Notes: generated by a model not told the origin, from the letters alone. Shown: positions 10,209 through 20,336, counted from the first letter of the stretch. The stretch: 64,000 nt of DNA from Salegentibacter maritimus (GCF_016236915.1 NZ_JAEHOK010000016.1:1-64000); one strand, 5' to 3'. Made by a program: numbers and translations.

Positions 10209-10249
10209 AAAGAGGCTGTCTAAATTAAGTTTAGGCAGCCTCTTTTTAT
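10209..10249 (+). terminator. Intrinsic terminator after susD1, a miniature of the 135-bp repeat
   Basis: A 16-bp stem (10209-10224 with 10230-10245, one G-T pair) and a 5-base loop are followed by a T-run. The arms, AAAGAGGCTGTCTAAA, match the terminal inverted repeats of the longer repeats at 13186 and 45338. It therefore looks like an internally deleted copy that now works as a terminator, about 55 bp after the susD1 stop. Confidence 0.75.
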
Positions 10250-10840
10250 ACCGCTACTTCTCAAAAAGCAAGACTTAAAATTTATACACTGTCAAGAAAT
10301 CCTATCTCCACTTAAGAGCAATTTTTACTATTTCACAATTATCTGCCAATACCACGTCTCTTCTATAATAGAAAATTCAGGTTTTTACGCGATAATCGAG
10401 GTTTATCCCAATAGTTATCGTGACTTCTGGTATACCTCATAAATCAAAAATCTATCTATTAAACGCCTCTTTGGCTTACTACGAGTTAATTTAGTTCTTA
10501 ACTCATAAAACATATTACCCATCAATATTCCACAAATATAAAATTTGAATCTCTCCAGGCATTCTAGATAGGTATCCTTCACATCTTATACATTTCTTCC
10601 CCCCGATTATAACATCAGTACAGACATTTCATCTGAGCAAGCTTTTGTCCATTCTACTTCCAAAACCACAAAAGCTATTTTTTCTTCTATACCTCCCTGA
10701 CTTTAGAGTAATAAATCTAAAAAAGCAATTTACCTAATCAAATAGATGAATGTAACCTATTAACAAAGGATTTAAATAGATATCACACTCTAAACAAGCA
10801 TTAAAATTTTGACTTACAACACTTTAAACAAAATTTATTA
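10250..10840. other. Gene-free stretch before the second PUL A promoter
   Basis: About 590 bp with stop codons in all frames and no recognisable gene remnant. It separates the susCD1 transcript from the promoter region of the BACON-GH16 gene. Nothing that could be named was found. Confidence 0.5.
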
Positions 10841-10953
10841 ACCCAAAAGTAATATTAATGTAACCCAAAAGTACCCCCTTAAAATCTATAACATATTTAA
10901 CATACTGCTATATTCGTCAAGTAATTGATCATTATTAAGAAAACGAAAACGAT
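10841..10953 (+). promoter_or_regulatory. Direct-repeat operator copy 2 and promoter block
   Basis: Identical half-sites ACCCAAAAGTA at 10841-10851 and 10863-10873 start 22 bp apart, with the same spacer as copy 1. A conserved block follows at 10894-10927 (ATTTAACATA ... TATTCGTCAAGTAATTG), and then ACGAAAACGAT at 10943-10953. Relative to copy 1 the last element has moved by 10 bp, one helical turn. The shared arrangement implies the same regulator controls the genes from 11060 onward. Confidence 0.62.
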
Positions 10954-11059
10954 TTAGTGTATAAGGATTTTTAGGTTTTCTGTTCTTCTTATAAATGCTC
11001 TCAAAAAATAGAACCATTTGGTTTTAAAAAATTGATTTAATAACAAAATTTCAAAAAGT

Positions 11060-13174
11060 ATGAAATTACAATTACCATTTAAGTTAATTATTTGTCTCGG
11101 AATTTCGGGTAGTTTCTTTCTAGCCTGTAGTAGCGACGATAAAGATTCTTCTATATCTCGAGAACCGTTCTTCAATTTTAGTACTCGTTATTTTGATGAG
11201 GGAATTCTGGAAAATAAAACCGATTCCCTTAAGATTGATATTGAAACTAATTCCTACTGGAATATAGAAAAGGAGTCTAATATGGATTGGGTATCTATTC
11301 AACCTAGCAAAGGTACCGGAAGTGGCGAGGCTACCATTCAGGTTAAAGATAACAATACGGTGGGCGATAGGTCTACATGGGTGTACCTTAATGCATTTGA
11401 ATTTAAAGATAGCCTTGAAATTAAACAACGTGGAAGGGAATTGTCTATTTCTACACAGGAATTTACTGAGGTTGCTGCCGAAGCTACCGATTTGGAATTT
11501 ACTCTGGAAGCTATGGAGAAATGGATTTCGAACAAAGCTGAAGACGCAAACTGGCTCAGCTTAGATCCGGAAAGTGGTGATGCCGGGGAGCACGAAATTA
11601 AATTAAGTCTTAAAGAAAACCCTACCGACACTATAAGAACCGATTCTATTTCTTTTATGCTGGCCAATGAAAATGCCATAGAAAAAGTATGGCTAAAAAT
11701 TTCTCAAAAAGCAAAAGAAAAAATAGAGCCGAAACTAAGTTTAGAAAATTCTAACAAAACAGTTGAAGCGAACAAAGGAAGCCTGGAAGTATCACTTACT
11801 TCAAATATAGACTGGCAGGCTACTTCTAATATAGAAGGGGTAATATTAAATCCTTCCGAAGGAACCGGTAGTGAAGATATTCAAAAAATAACAGTAGAAT
11901 ATCCGGCCAATACAACAACCGAAAAACGAAATATAGAAATTAGTTTTTCAGGGAAAGAACCTAACGAAGAAGTTACGGCTAGCTATAGCATTGAACAATT
12001 AGGGCAAACCGCTTCAGAAATTGCTGTAAAGAATAACATTATAGAAATAGATGGTAAAAACCAGGTTTTTGAAATAGAGCTTACCTCATCTAATGTTGCC
12101 TGGAAAGCAGTTTCAAAAGATTCTAGATTTGTAATTATTGAAAATGAAAGCGGAATGGCTACGGCTACTCCAATAAAGATTAAGGTTAACGCAACCGAAA
12201 ATATGAGTTTTGAATCTGTATCTGGTGTCATTGAAATTCAGAAAGCAGACGATCCCGAAGTAAAAACTGAAATAGCTATTAAGCAAGGTTTACACCCCAT
12301 GAATGATGAGTCTTTAGTGTATAGCGTTCCTTCTAAAACCGCGGCTCAAATTGGTTTAGATCGTGGTGTAGCACATCCATCTCAGGAAAAATGGACATTT
12401 TGGAATGCCCATGAATTTACAGATAATGCTACCGGGTTTTGGAACTTTAATACCAAAGGAGGTATTCAAAATGCTGTCTTTAATGGTGATATGAAAGTAG
12501 TAAAAGATGGAACTTTAAAAATTAAAACCAGAAAATTAGCTAGTCCTACTACAAATATTCATGGGGATGTCGCAGAATATGAAACTGCACCATTATATAG
12601 TAAACGTTACGACCAGGGTGGTGTGAAATGGGTAAAGTTTACAACCAACATGCGAGTTGAAGTAAGATATAAATCTTCTGGTCACCAGGGATTTAATGAA
12701 GCTTTATGGTTTATGGGACAAAGTAACTACGATGGTCAGGGAATTCCTTGGCCAGATAACGGAGAGATAGACCTTATGGAAAGTCCATTCAAAAATCAAG
12801 CTCACTTCTCCCTGCACACTAAAAACTTCTCTGCAAAGACCGGTAATGCCGAAACTGCCAGTGTAAACTTACCAGATGAAACCAAATGGAACATTTTCTG
12901 GATGGAGGTTTTAGATGATAAAATAATTGGGGGTATTAACGGGTACCAATATTTTGAACACAAAAAAGGAGACGGTGGCAATAACGACTGGCCCTGGGAC
13001 AACCCGGCCGGGATGATGATGATTATAACTCCCGGTATAGGTGGTTGGTCTGGTGAAATGCCAAATATGGCTGCCGGCGAAGAAGCCTTTATGGAGCTGG
13101 ATTGGATACGGGTTTACACCAACGATAATTTTAATGCCTCGTCTCAAAACGGGCACGACGGAAAATTCTATTAA
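11060..13174 (+). CDS. Surface lipoprotein GH16 endo-glycanase with four BACON-like domains
   Basis: A 704-residue lipoprotein (Cys23 in FLACSS), probably on the cell surface, that should make the first cuts in the polysaccharide. Four beta-sandwich repeats resembling BACON domains occupy about 50-125, 126-220, 225-316 and 320-412, with W-x-S/A and GTGSGE-type motifs. A GH16 catalytic domain fills about 425-700, with the E-x-D-x-x-E motif GEIDLMES (nucleophile Glu569, Asp571, acid/base Glu574). The catalytic domain belongs to the beta-bulge group, which includes agarases, porphyranases, laminarinases and endo-beta-galactosidases; the exact linkage cannot be read from sequence. It has its own operator copy upstream and lies before the 135-bp repeat and susC2. 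Confidence 0.88.
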   Translation: MKLQLPFKLIICLGISGSFFLACSSDDKDSSISREPFFNFSTRYFDEGILENKTDSLKIDIETNSYWNIEKESNMDWVSIQPSKGTGSGEATIQVKDNNTVGDRSTWVYLNAFEFKDSLEIKQRGRELSISTQEFTEVAAEATDLEFTLEAMEKWISNKAEDANWLSLDPESGDAGEHEIKLSLKENPTDTIRTDSISFMLANENAIEKVWLKISQKAKEKIEPKLSLENSNKTVEANKGSLEVSLTSNIDWQATSNIEGVILNPSEGTGSEDIQKITVEYPANTTTEKRNIEISFSGKEPNEEVTASYSIEQLGQTASEIAVKNNIIEIDGKNQVFEIELTSSNVAWKAVSKDSRFVIIENESGMATATPIKIKVNATENMSFESVSGVIEIQKADDPEVKTEIAIKQGLHPMNDESLVYSVPSKTAAQIGLDRGVAHPSQEKWTFWNAHEFTDNATGFWNFNTKGGIQNAVFNGDMKVVKDGTLKIKTRKLASPTTNIHGDVAEYETAPLYSKRYDQGGVKWVKFTTNMRVEVRYKSSGHQGFNEALWFMGQSNYDGQGIPWPDNGEIDLMESPFKNQAHFSLHTKNFSAKTGNAETASVNLPDETKWNIFWMEVLDDKIIGGINGYQYFEHKKGDGGNNDWPWDNPAGMMMIITPGIGGWSGEMPNMAAGEEAFMELDWIRVYTNDNFNASSQNGHDGKFY

Positions 13175-13185
13175 TAAAAATAAAT

Positions 13186-13320
13186 AAAGAGGCTGTCTAT
13201 AATATCTAGTTTCGTCAAGCTGAACTTGTTTCAGCTCCTAAGACATTTTGATTATCAATGTTTTATACCCTGAAATAAATTCAGGATGACGATTTGAAGA
13301 ACTTTTCAGACAGCCACTTT
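13186..13320 (+). repeat. Dispersed 135-bp MITE-like repeat, copy 1
   Basis: The element begins AAAGAGGCTGTCT and ends CAGACAGCCACTTT, giving terminal inverted repeats. It contains two inner hairpins: AGCTGAA-CTTG-TTCAGCT type near 13218 and CCTGAA-ATAAA-TTCAGG near 13269. A nearly identical copy in opposite orientation lies at 45338-45474, and an internally deleted form at 10209. It occupies the whole gap between the GH16 gene and susC2 and may act as a terminator or processing site. It has no coding capacity, so a transposase acting in trans would be needed for mobility. Confidence 0.82.
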
Positions 13321-13340
13321 AAAACCATAAAATATTGAAG

Positions 13341-16300
13341 ATGAATTTTAATAAAAAATTATGGCTTACCATGGCCTGTTTTTTCCTGATAGGGCTTTCC
13401 TATGCTCAAGATCAAAAAATTAAAGTTTCAGGAACAGTTACCGATAGTGAAGGAATACCATTACCCGGTGTTACCATTATACAAAAAGGAACTAATAATG
13501 GGACCAGCACCGATTTTGATGGAAATTACAACATCAATATTCCGGCTGCACAGGATGTTATGCTGGTATTTAGTTATATCTCTTTCGAAACACAATCTAC
13601 ACCCATAAACAGTCAAACTAATGTGGTGCAAAATATTTCCTTGAAAACATCGCAAAGCGAATTAGAGGAAGTGGTAGTAGTTGGTTTTGGCAAAAAGAAA
13701 AAGGAAAATTTAACAGGAGCTGTAAGCCAGGTTGGAGAAGAAGTATTTGAATCCAGGCCGGTATTAAATGCCGATAAGGCCTTACAAGGTGCGGTTGCCG
13801 GTTTAAACATTAGTACAGATGCCGGAGGGGAATTAGATGGAAACCTGGATATTAATATTAGAGGTATAGGTACCATTGGCGAAGGCTCCTCCGGTAGCCC
13901 ACTAATACTTATTGATGGCATTGAAGGTGACCTAAATACCATTAACCCTAATGATATTAAGAATATTTCGGTCTTAAAAGATGCTGCAGCAGCTTCTATT
14001 TATGGGTCTCGTGCTCCTTTTGGAGTAATACTGGTAACTACAAAAGAGGGAAGCGAAGGCAAAACCCGTATTAACTATGCTACCAACTTTAGGTATAAAG
14101 TTCCTGTAAATATTCCGGAACGAATGAATTCTCTGGAATATGCCTATATGCTGAACGACCTTTATGTGAATACAGGTAGAAACCCCATTTATAATGAAAA
14201 CAGGATAGATCTTATTAAAAGCTATAGAAATGGAGATTTAGCTTTTGGTACCGAACCAAACTCAAGTGGAACCAATTGGACACTAAACAGAGCTGCTTAT
14301 GGAGATGAAGATTGGTACGATATACATTTAAAAGACTTTAGCCTGGGGCAGGAACATAACTTAAGCGTAAATGGAGGTAGTGAAAAAATAACCTATTATA
14401 CCTCAGCGAACTTTTTAACACAGGAAGGGATATTCCATTATTCTGATGAAAAGTTTGACCGTTTTTCATTTAATGCCAAAATAAATGCAGAACTAAGCGA
14501 TAAATTCGATTTAAGCTTAAACACAAGATTCATGCGTAAAAATCAGGATAGACCAACGGCTCAGGGGTCACGTTTTTATCATAACTTATCCAGGTCTGTT
14601 CCTACAAGCCCGCTTTTTACTCCTTATGGGGAATACATGGAAAACTCTATGGTACAACAGCTTACCGATGGCGGAAGGTTTAAAGAACAAACCGATTATT
14701 TCTACAACACGCTACAGTTAACCTACGAACCAATTAAGGATTGGAAGATTTATGGACAGGTAAATTCCAGGATAGAAAACCACGACGACACCAAACATAT
14801 CGCAAAAATATCGGTAATTCAACCTACAGGAGAAAGCGAGTATATCCCGGTATTTTCTGGATATGTTCCAAATATCCAAACAAGAGATTGGGGAATAACG
14901 GCTATTACAGCACCGGGGCAAAATTACTACCAGGTAAACAACGGCCAGGTAAATTACTATGGTTTTAACTTCTATTCAGATTACGAAACTTCTCTTGGCG
15001 ATCATAACTTCACCTTTCTTTTAGGAACGCAAAGTGAGCTTTATCAATCGCATTTCACCCAGTTAGGTACCGATAATATTGAGTCTGACGATACTCCTTT
15101 TATATCTCAAAACGGCGAAAAATATCTTTTCGAATCTAAAGGCACCTGGAGTAACGTTGGGGTATTTTCAAGAATAAACTACGATTATAAACAACGCTAT
15201 TTGGTTGAAGCCAACTTTAGGGCAGACGGGGCTTCGCGTTTCCCATCAGACGAGCGTTGGGGTTACTTCCCCTCTTTTTCTGCAGGATGGAATATTGCAA
15301 AAGAAGCATTTTGGGGAGACTTTAAACGAAAAGTTTCAGAACTAAAGCTTAGGGGATCATGGGGTATGTTAGGAAACCAAAATACCAATAGCTTCTATCC
15401 TTATTTCCAAAATATGAGCATTCAAAATGGTAACTGGATTGTAAACGCCAATGTCCCCTCCTCTATTTACGCTCCAAGGCCTTTCAGTAGTTCTATTACC
15501 TGGGAAAAAATTATAAGTTTCAACTATGGTTTTGATATAGCTGCATTTAATAACCGCCTAACGGCCTCTGCCGATATCTTTGAAAGAAAAACCAAAGATA
15601 TGGTAGGCCCTGCCCCACTTAAACCGGGAACTTTTGGAACCGTAGTACCAAGAACAAACAATGCCGAATTGGTTTCGAAAGGTTGGGAACTTTCTGTAGG
15701 ATGGAAAGACAGAATTAATGAAGACTTTTCTTATAACGCCAATTTCGTACTAAGTGATGTTCAATCTGAAGTTACCGAATATAGCAACCCAGATAAGATT
15801 ATTATGGTGAATGGTAGAGATCAGTTCTACAAAGGAAAAACCATTGGTGAGATATGGGGTTACGAATCGGCAGGAATCGCACAATCCGATTTGGAAATGA
15901 ACGAATGGTTGGCTGGAAACAAACCTAATTTCGGATCTAATTGGGCCGGTGGCGATATGAAATATAAAGATTTAAATGGGGATAACCTTGTAGATGCTGG
16001 TGCCCGTAAACTAGACGATAGAGGCGATTTAACCAGAATTGGTAATAGTACGCCCAGATATACCTTTGGTGTTAATTTAGGTTTTCAGTACAAGGCATTC
16101 GATTTTAGGGCTTTTGTGCAGGGTGTTGGCAAGCGTGATGTGCTATTATCAGGTGGTGCTTTCTATCCTGGAATCAACCAATGGCAGGTATCTCCTTATG
16201 CTTCCCATTTAGATTACTTTAGAGCTTTTGGGGCCGATTTGGGTGAAAATCTAGATGCTTATTATCCCCGCCCCTTTATTGGCGATAAAAACTATAAGCC

Positions 16301-16553
16301 CCAAACCCATTTCTTACAGGATGCCTCTTACATTAGGTTAAAAAATGTGCAAATAGGATTTAACCTACCAGAGCAAATTTTAAAAAGCTGGGGGTTTCAA
16401 AATCTAAGGTTATATATCTCCGGAGAGAATATTTACACCCATACCAATTTACGCATGTTTGACCCTGAGGGCATTCAGGACCTGATTAATGGAAGTGGAA
16501 AAACATATCCTATGTCTGCTACTTTTTCAACCGGAATAAATGTGACTTTTTAA
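13341..16553 (+). CDS. susC: SusC/RagA-family TonB-dependent outer-membrane transporter 2
   Basis: A 1070-residue outer-membrane importer, the second SusC of PUL A. It shows a signal peptide (ending GLSYAQ), a carboxypeptidase-regulatory-like domain (about 25-110, VSGTVTDSEGIPLPGVTIIQ), the segment EVVVVGFGKKKK, a plug with ISVLKDAAAASIYGSRAPFG, and the barrel ending NVTF. The ATG at 13341 is preferred over a TTG two codons upstream (13335). It lies 20 bp after the 135-bp repeat and 108 bp before susD2. Its similarity to SusC1 over the full length (for example DMVGPAP, NSTPRY, YIRLKNVQ) supports duplication of the pair inside one locus. The two pairs may import different oligosaccharide sizes or sulfation states. 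Confidence 0.94.
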   Translation: MNFNKKLWLTMACFFLIGLSYAQDQKIKVSGTVTDSEGIPLPGVTIIQKGTNNGTSTDFDGNYNINIPAAQDVMLVFSYISFETQSTPINSQTNVVQNISLKTSQSELEEVVVVGFGKKKKENLTGAVSQVGEEVFESRPVLNADKALQGAVAGLNISTDAGGELDGNLDINIRGIGTIGEGSSGSPLILIDGIEGDLNTINPNDIKNISVLKDAAAASIYGSRAPFGVILVTTKEGSEGKTRINYATNFRYKVPVNIPERMNSLEYAYMLNDLYVNTGRNPIYNENRIDLIKSYRNGDLAFGTEPNSSGTNWTLNRAAYGDEDWYDIHLKDFSLGQEHNLSVNGGSEKITYYTSANFLTQEGIFHYSDEKFDRFSFNAKINAELSDKFDLSLNTRFMRKNQDRPTAQGSRFYHNLSRSVPTSPLFTPYGEYMENSMVQQLTDGGRFKEQTDYFYNTLQLTYEPIKDWKIYGQVNSRIENHDDTKHIAKISVIQPTGESEYIPVFSGYVPNIQTRDWGITAITAPGQNYYQVNNGQVNYYGFNFYSDYETSLGDHNFTFLLGTQSELYQSHFTQLGTDNIESDDTPFISQNGEKYLFESKGTWSNVGVFSRINYDYKQRYLVEANFRADGASRFPSDERWGYFPSFSAGWNIAKEAFWGDFKRKVSELKLRGSWGMLGNQNTNSFYPYFQNMSIQNGNWIVNANVPSSIYAPRPFSSSITWEKIISFNYGFDIAAFNNRLTASADIFERKTKDMVGPAPLKPGTFGTVVPRTNNAELVSKGWELSVGWKDRINEDFSYNANFVLSDVQSEVTEYSNPDKIIMVNGRDQFYKGKTIGEIWGYESAGIAQSDLEMNEWLAGNKPNFGSNWAGGDMKYKDLNGDNLVDAGARKLDDRGDLTRIGNSTPRYTFGVNLGFQYKAFDFRAFVQGVGKRDVLLSGGAFYPGINQWQVSPYASHLDYFRAFGADLGENLDAYYPRPFIGDKNYKPQTHFLQDASYIRLKNVQIGFNLPEQILKSWGFQNLRLYISGENIYTHTNLRMFDPEGIQDLINGSGKTYPMSATFSTGINVTF

Positions 16554-16661
16554 ATAATGAGGAAAAAGAATCTAGCCTATGCTGGACGCAAAAAAATAGC
16601 AACGCGCAGGGAAGTTTTACCCTGTGATGAATTCCCAAATAGGGATTAAAATTATAAACAG

Positions 16662-18572
16662 ATGAAAAGAATATTTTTTGTATTTACTGTACTTGCCACA
16701 AGTATATTAACACAAAGCTGCGAAGATTATTTAGAACGCGAACCTGAAGATTTTCTATCTGAAGAAGCTTATTTTAATAAGCCTTCAGACCTGGAACTTT
16801 TTGTTAATAAATTCTACACTTCCTTTGATGTAAACTCAGAATACGGTCGAAATTCACTCTATGCTACCGATAGGAATAGCGATGATTTAATTGGCCCTTT
16901 TGAAGAAGAGAATTTATTAAAGGATTATAAACTAGTACCTTCTTCGGCCGGAAATGGTTTAAAAGATTGGAATTTTTCAAATATTAGGGAAACCAATTAT
17001 TTTATTGAAACTATAGAAAAACGTATCGCTGCAAATGCCTTAGATGATGAAAACGCCCAAGTACAGCAATATCGTGGGGAAAACTACTTTTTTAGAGCCT
17101 GGTTTTACTTTAATAAACTACAGGCATTTGGGGATTTTCCTATTATAAAGGAAGTGTTACCAGATGATTTGGAGAGCCTTATTTTAGCCAGTGAACGCCA
17201 ACCCAGAAATGAAGTTGCCCGTTTTATTCTTGAAGACCTTACCAAAGCCATAGATTTACTTCAGGATGGGGTTTCAAAAAACCGAATTTCGAAATCAGCG
17301 GCCCAATTATTAGCCTCCAGAGTTGCTTTGTTTGAAGGCACCTGGTTAAAATACCACCAGGGTACAGCAAGGGTTCCCGGAGGCCCAAATTGGCCGGGAT
17401 CATCTCAACATCCCAACTTTTCATATCCGGCCGGAAGTATTTCGGCTGAAGCTGATTATTTTTTGGGTAAAGCCATGGAATATGCCGATAACGTTGCCGG
17501 AAAATATAATTTGTATGAAGACTATCAGAAAATGTTTATTTCTCAAAACCTGGCAAATATAGAGGAAGTACTTTTTTATAAAAGTTATGGAATTGAAAAT
17601 GTACTGGGCCACGGAGCCACGCATTATTTACAGCGTACCGGTGGCGGCGTAGGTTATACCAGATCTTTGGTAGAATCTTACCTTATGCAAAATGGATTAC
17701 CTATCTATGCAGCAGGTTCTGGCTATGAAGGTGATGCCACTTTAAAAGATGTAGTTACCGACAGGGATAAAAGACTCCAGGTTTCAGTATTGACTGAAGG
17801 CGATGTTAGAAAGGAAAATTCTGATGGATCAAAAGAGTTTTTTGAGTATCCAGATTTAACCTCCGGTTCGGGTTGGCAAAGTGTAACCTCCGGATATCAA
17901 TTACAAAAATGGATGAGTATAGATCCTACCCAGGCCGAATCTTCTACCTCAGGAACTACCGAAACACCTATTTTTAGGGTAGCAGAAGCATACCTAAATT
18001 ATATTGAAGCTTCTTACGAAAAAGAAGGAAGCCTAAACGGAAAAGCCATTGCTTATTGGAAAAGCCTAAGGGAAAGAGCCGGAGTAGATACCGATATTCA
18101 AAAAACTATTTCCAATACTAATTTAGACAAGGAACGTGATCTTGCTAAATTTTCAGCCGGAAACAGTGTAGATGCCACACTTTACAACATAAGACGTGAG
18201 CGCAGAAACGAATTTATAGCTGAAGGTATGCGTTTACTTGATATGTACCGATGGAGCGCTTTTGATACTATGGAAAACTACATTGTTGAAGGCTTCAATC
18301 TTTGGGAAAAATATGAGGAAGATTATGGCACACAAATAGAAGAAGGCGAAAATGTATCTTATTCTCCGGAAAATGGCGGCTCAACATATTTTCAACCTTT
18401 TAGAATAAAAAGCTCTAACCGTGCTTATGAAGGCTACTCCTTTCCCGAAGCACATTATCTTAATCCGATACCTTTAGATCAGTTTACTTTAACAAACTCG
18501 ATGGGGGCAGATGGAGTGTTATATCAAAATCCGGGATGGTCTAAATCGGCCGCAATTCCCGCGGAATATTAA
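16662..18572 (+). CDS. susD: SusD/RagB-family surface glycan-binding lipoprotein 2
   Basis: A 636-residue lipoprotein partner of SusC2. The type II signal peptide has its Cys at residue 20 (TQSCEDYLERE). The N-terminal SusD-like domain, TPR helices (GENYFFRAWFYFNKLQAFGDFP) and C-terminal RagB/SusD region (IRRERRNEFIAEGMRLLDMYRW) are all present. It shares many blocks with SusD1, including YTRSLVESYLMQNGLPIYAAGSGY-like text (given in part). The 108-bp gap from susC2 contains only a weak GC-containing hairpin, so cotranscription is likely. Confidence 0.93.
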   Translation: MKRIFFVFTVLATSILTQSCEDYLEREPEDFLSEEAYFNKPSDLELFVNKFYTSFDVNSEYGRNSLYATDRNSDDLIGPFEEENLLKDYKLVPSSAGNGLKDWNFSNIRETNYFIETIEKRIAANALDDENAQVQQYRGENYFFRAWFYFNKLQAFGDFPIIKEVLPDDLESLILASERQPRNEVARFILEDLTKAIDLLQDGVSKNRISKSAAQLLASRVALFEGTWLKYHQGTARVPGGPNWPGSSQHPNFSYPAGSISAEADYFLGKAMEYADNVAGKYNLYEDYQKMFISQNLANIEEVLFYKSYGIENVLGHGATHYLQRTGGGVGYTRSLVESYLMQNGLPIYAAGSGYEGDATLKDVVTDRDKRLQVSVLTEGDVRKENSDGSKEFFEYPDLTSGSGWQSVTSGYQLQKWMSIDPTQAESSTSGTTETPIFRVAEAYLNYIEASYEKEGSLNGKAIAYWKSLRERAGVDTDIQKTISNTNLDKERDLAKFSAGNSVDATLYNIRRERRNEFIAEGMRLLDMYRWSAFDTMENYIVEGFNLWEKYEEDYGTQIEEGENVSYSPENGGSTYFQPFRIKSSNRAYEGYSFPEAHYLNPIPLDQFTLTNSMGADGVLYQNPGWSKSAAIPAEY

Positions 18573-18692
18573 TAAGATTTTATAAAAATTATAAGTAAAA
18601 TTTGAATTATATGCTCATTAACTATTAGGTTTGATTTAGTTGGAAAAGACAGGTTTATAATGAGCCTGTCTTTTATTATAAAAAACTCAAAT

Positions 18693-20243
18693 ATGAAAAT
18701 TAACTCAAAAACCGGTATTTATCTCTTCTTATTAACTTTCTTGGGACTTATACCATTGAAGGCTACAAGCCAAAACAACAAAACACCCAACATTATCCTT
18801 ATTTATACCGACGATCTCGGCTATGGAGATATTAGCAGTTATGGAGGTGAAATCCCAACACCTTACATTGATGATTTAGCGAAAAACGGATTAAAATTTA
18901 CCAACGCCTATGCTACTGCGGCCACCTGTACCCCCTCTCGCTACGCTATGCTCACAGGGGAATATGCCTGGAGAAAAAAAGGCACCGGTGTGGCACCGGG
19001 AGATGCTACCAGTTTAATTTTACCGGGACGTACCACCTTACCCGGAGTTTTACAACAAGCCGGATACAAAACAGCCGCAATAGGAAAATGGCACCTTGGA
19101 TTGGGGGATAAATCGCCCATCGACTGGAATAAAGAAATTAAACCGGGCCCCTTAGAAATAGGGTTTGATTATGCCTTTCTTCTTCCTGCAACCGGCGATA
19201 GAGTTCCTACTGTTTTTGTTGAAAATCACCGGGTAGTCAACCTGGATCCGGAAGATCCCATAAGCGTAAGCTATCGTGAAAATATTAATGATAAACCTAC
19301 CGGAAGCAAAAACCCCGAACAATTAAAAATGATGTATTCTCATGGTCACAACCAGAGTATTACCAATGGAATAAGCCGAATTGGGTATATGAGTGGAGGT
19401 GAAAATGCCCTGTGGCGAGACGAAGATATAGCTGATAAATTGGTGAAAAAATCAGCTGAATTTATTGAAGAAAATAGAGACTCTCCATTTTTCCTTTACC
19501 TCTCAACGCATGATATTCATGTACCCCGCGTACCCCACGAACGTTTTGCCGGTGTTACCGGAAAAGGAGCTCGTGGTGATGTAATTGTTCAACTGGATTA
19601 TACGGTAGGTGCCATCCAGAAGAAACTTCAGGAATTAAAACTAGAGGAAAATACCATGATAATTTTCACCAGCGATAACGGTCCCGTACTGGATGATGGA
19701 TACGTAGATGGTGCCGCCGAAAGATTGGGTACTCATAATCCCTTTGGAGACTTTAGGGGTGGAAAATACAGCACTTTTGAAGCAGGCACAAGAGTACCAT
19801 TAATCGTGCAGTGGAAAGGTAAAATAGCAGCGAACCAAACCTCAAAGGCTTTGATGAGCCAGGTAGATTTCCTAAGATCGTTTGCGACTGCAACAGGACA
19901 AAAAGTAGCAAAAACCAGTGCAATAGACAGCCAAAATCAATGGCAGGCTTTACTTGGAAATGATATTAATGGCAGAAAATCTCTTGTACAGCAAGCCATT
20001 AGAAATGTACTCTCTTATGTTGAAGGCGACTATAAATATATAGAGCCCCATTCAGGACCGGTAATGGTGCCATGGGGTGTAGATATAGAAACCGGGTTTA
20101 ATAAAGAACCACAGCTTTATAACCTAAAACAAGATCCCGGAGAAACAAAAAACCTGGCTGCTGAAATGCCTGAAAAAACAGAAGAAATGAAACAAAACCT
20201 GAAAAAAATAAGGGGTTCTAAAGAATTAAGTTCACACAAATAA
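18693..20243 (+). CDS. S1-family sulfatase (Cys-type formylglycine), exported
   Basis: A 516-residue periplasmic hydrolase that should remove sulfate esters from sugars. The N-terminus has a signal peptide (ending LKATSQ). The alkaline-phosphatase-fold metal site begins with IYTDDLGYGD, and the sulfatase signature CTPSRYAMLTGEYAW places the Cys that is converted to formylglycine at residue 79. GKWHLG and TSDNGP, further family motifs, follow. The ATG at 18693 is chosen because the upstream in-frame ATG at 18660 would add a polar leader before the signal peptide. It follows susD2 by about 120 bp and starts the run of degradative enzymes. An anaerobic or aerobic sulfatase-maturating enzyme is needed and is not in this window. 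Subfamily and sulfate position are not assigned. Confidence 0.9.
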   Translation: MKINSKTGIYLFLLTFLGLIPLKATSQNNKTPNIILIYTDDLGYGDISSYGGEIPTPYIDDLAKNGLKFTNAYATAATCTPSRYAMLTGEYAWRKKGTGVAPGDATSLILPGRTTLPGVLQQAGYKTAAIGKWHLGLGDKSPIDWNKEIKPGPLEIGFDYAFLLPATGDRVPTVFVENHRVVNLDPEDPISVSYRENINDKPTGSKNPEQLKMMYSHGHNQSITNGISRIGYMSGGENALWRDEDIADKLVKKSAEFIEENRDSPFFLYLSTHDIHVPRVPHERFAGVTGKGARGDVIVQLDYTVGAIQKKLQELKLEENTMIIFTSDNGPVLDDGYVDGAAERLGTHNPFGDFRGGKYSTFEAGTRVPLIVQWKGKIAANQTSKALMSQVDFLRSFATATGQKVAKTSAIDSQNQWQALLGNDINGRKSLVQQAIRNVLSYVEGDYKYIEPHSGPVMVPWGVDIETGFNKEPQLYNLKQDPGETKNLAAEMPEKTEEMKQNLKKIRGSKELSSHK

Positions 20244-20336
20244 AAAAGAATCGGGAAATATAAATCTTAAAATACCTGTAATTAATTTTCAATATTATTT
20301 CCTCACATAAGTAAGCGAAAATCTAAATTAAGTTAT

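Noticed and set aside
13335-13340. TTG start for susC2
   Set aside because: An ATG two codons downstream gives a normal signal peptide, so the TTG is unnecessary.
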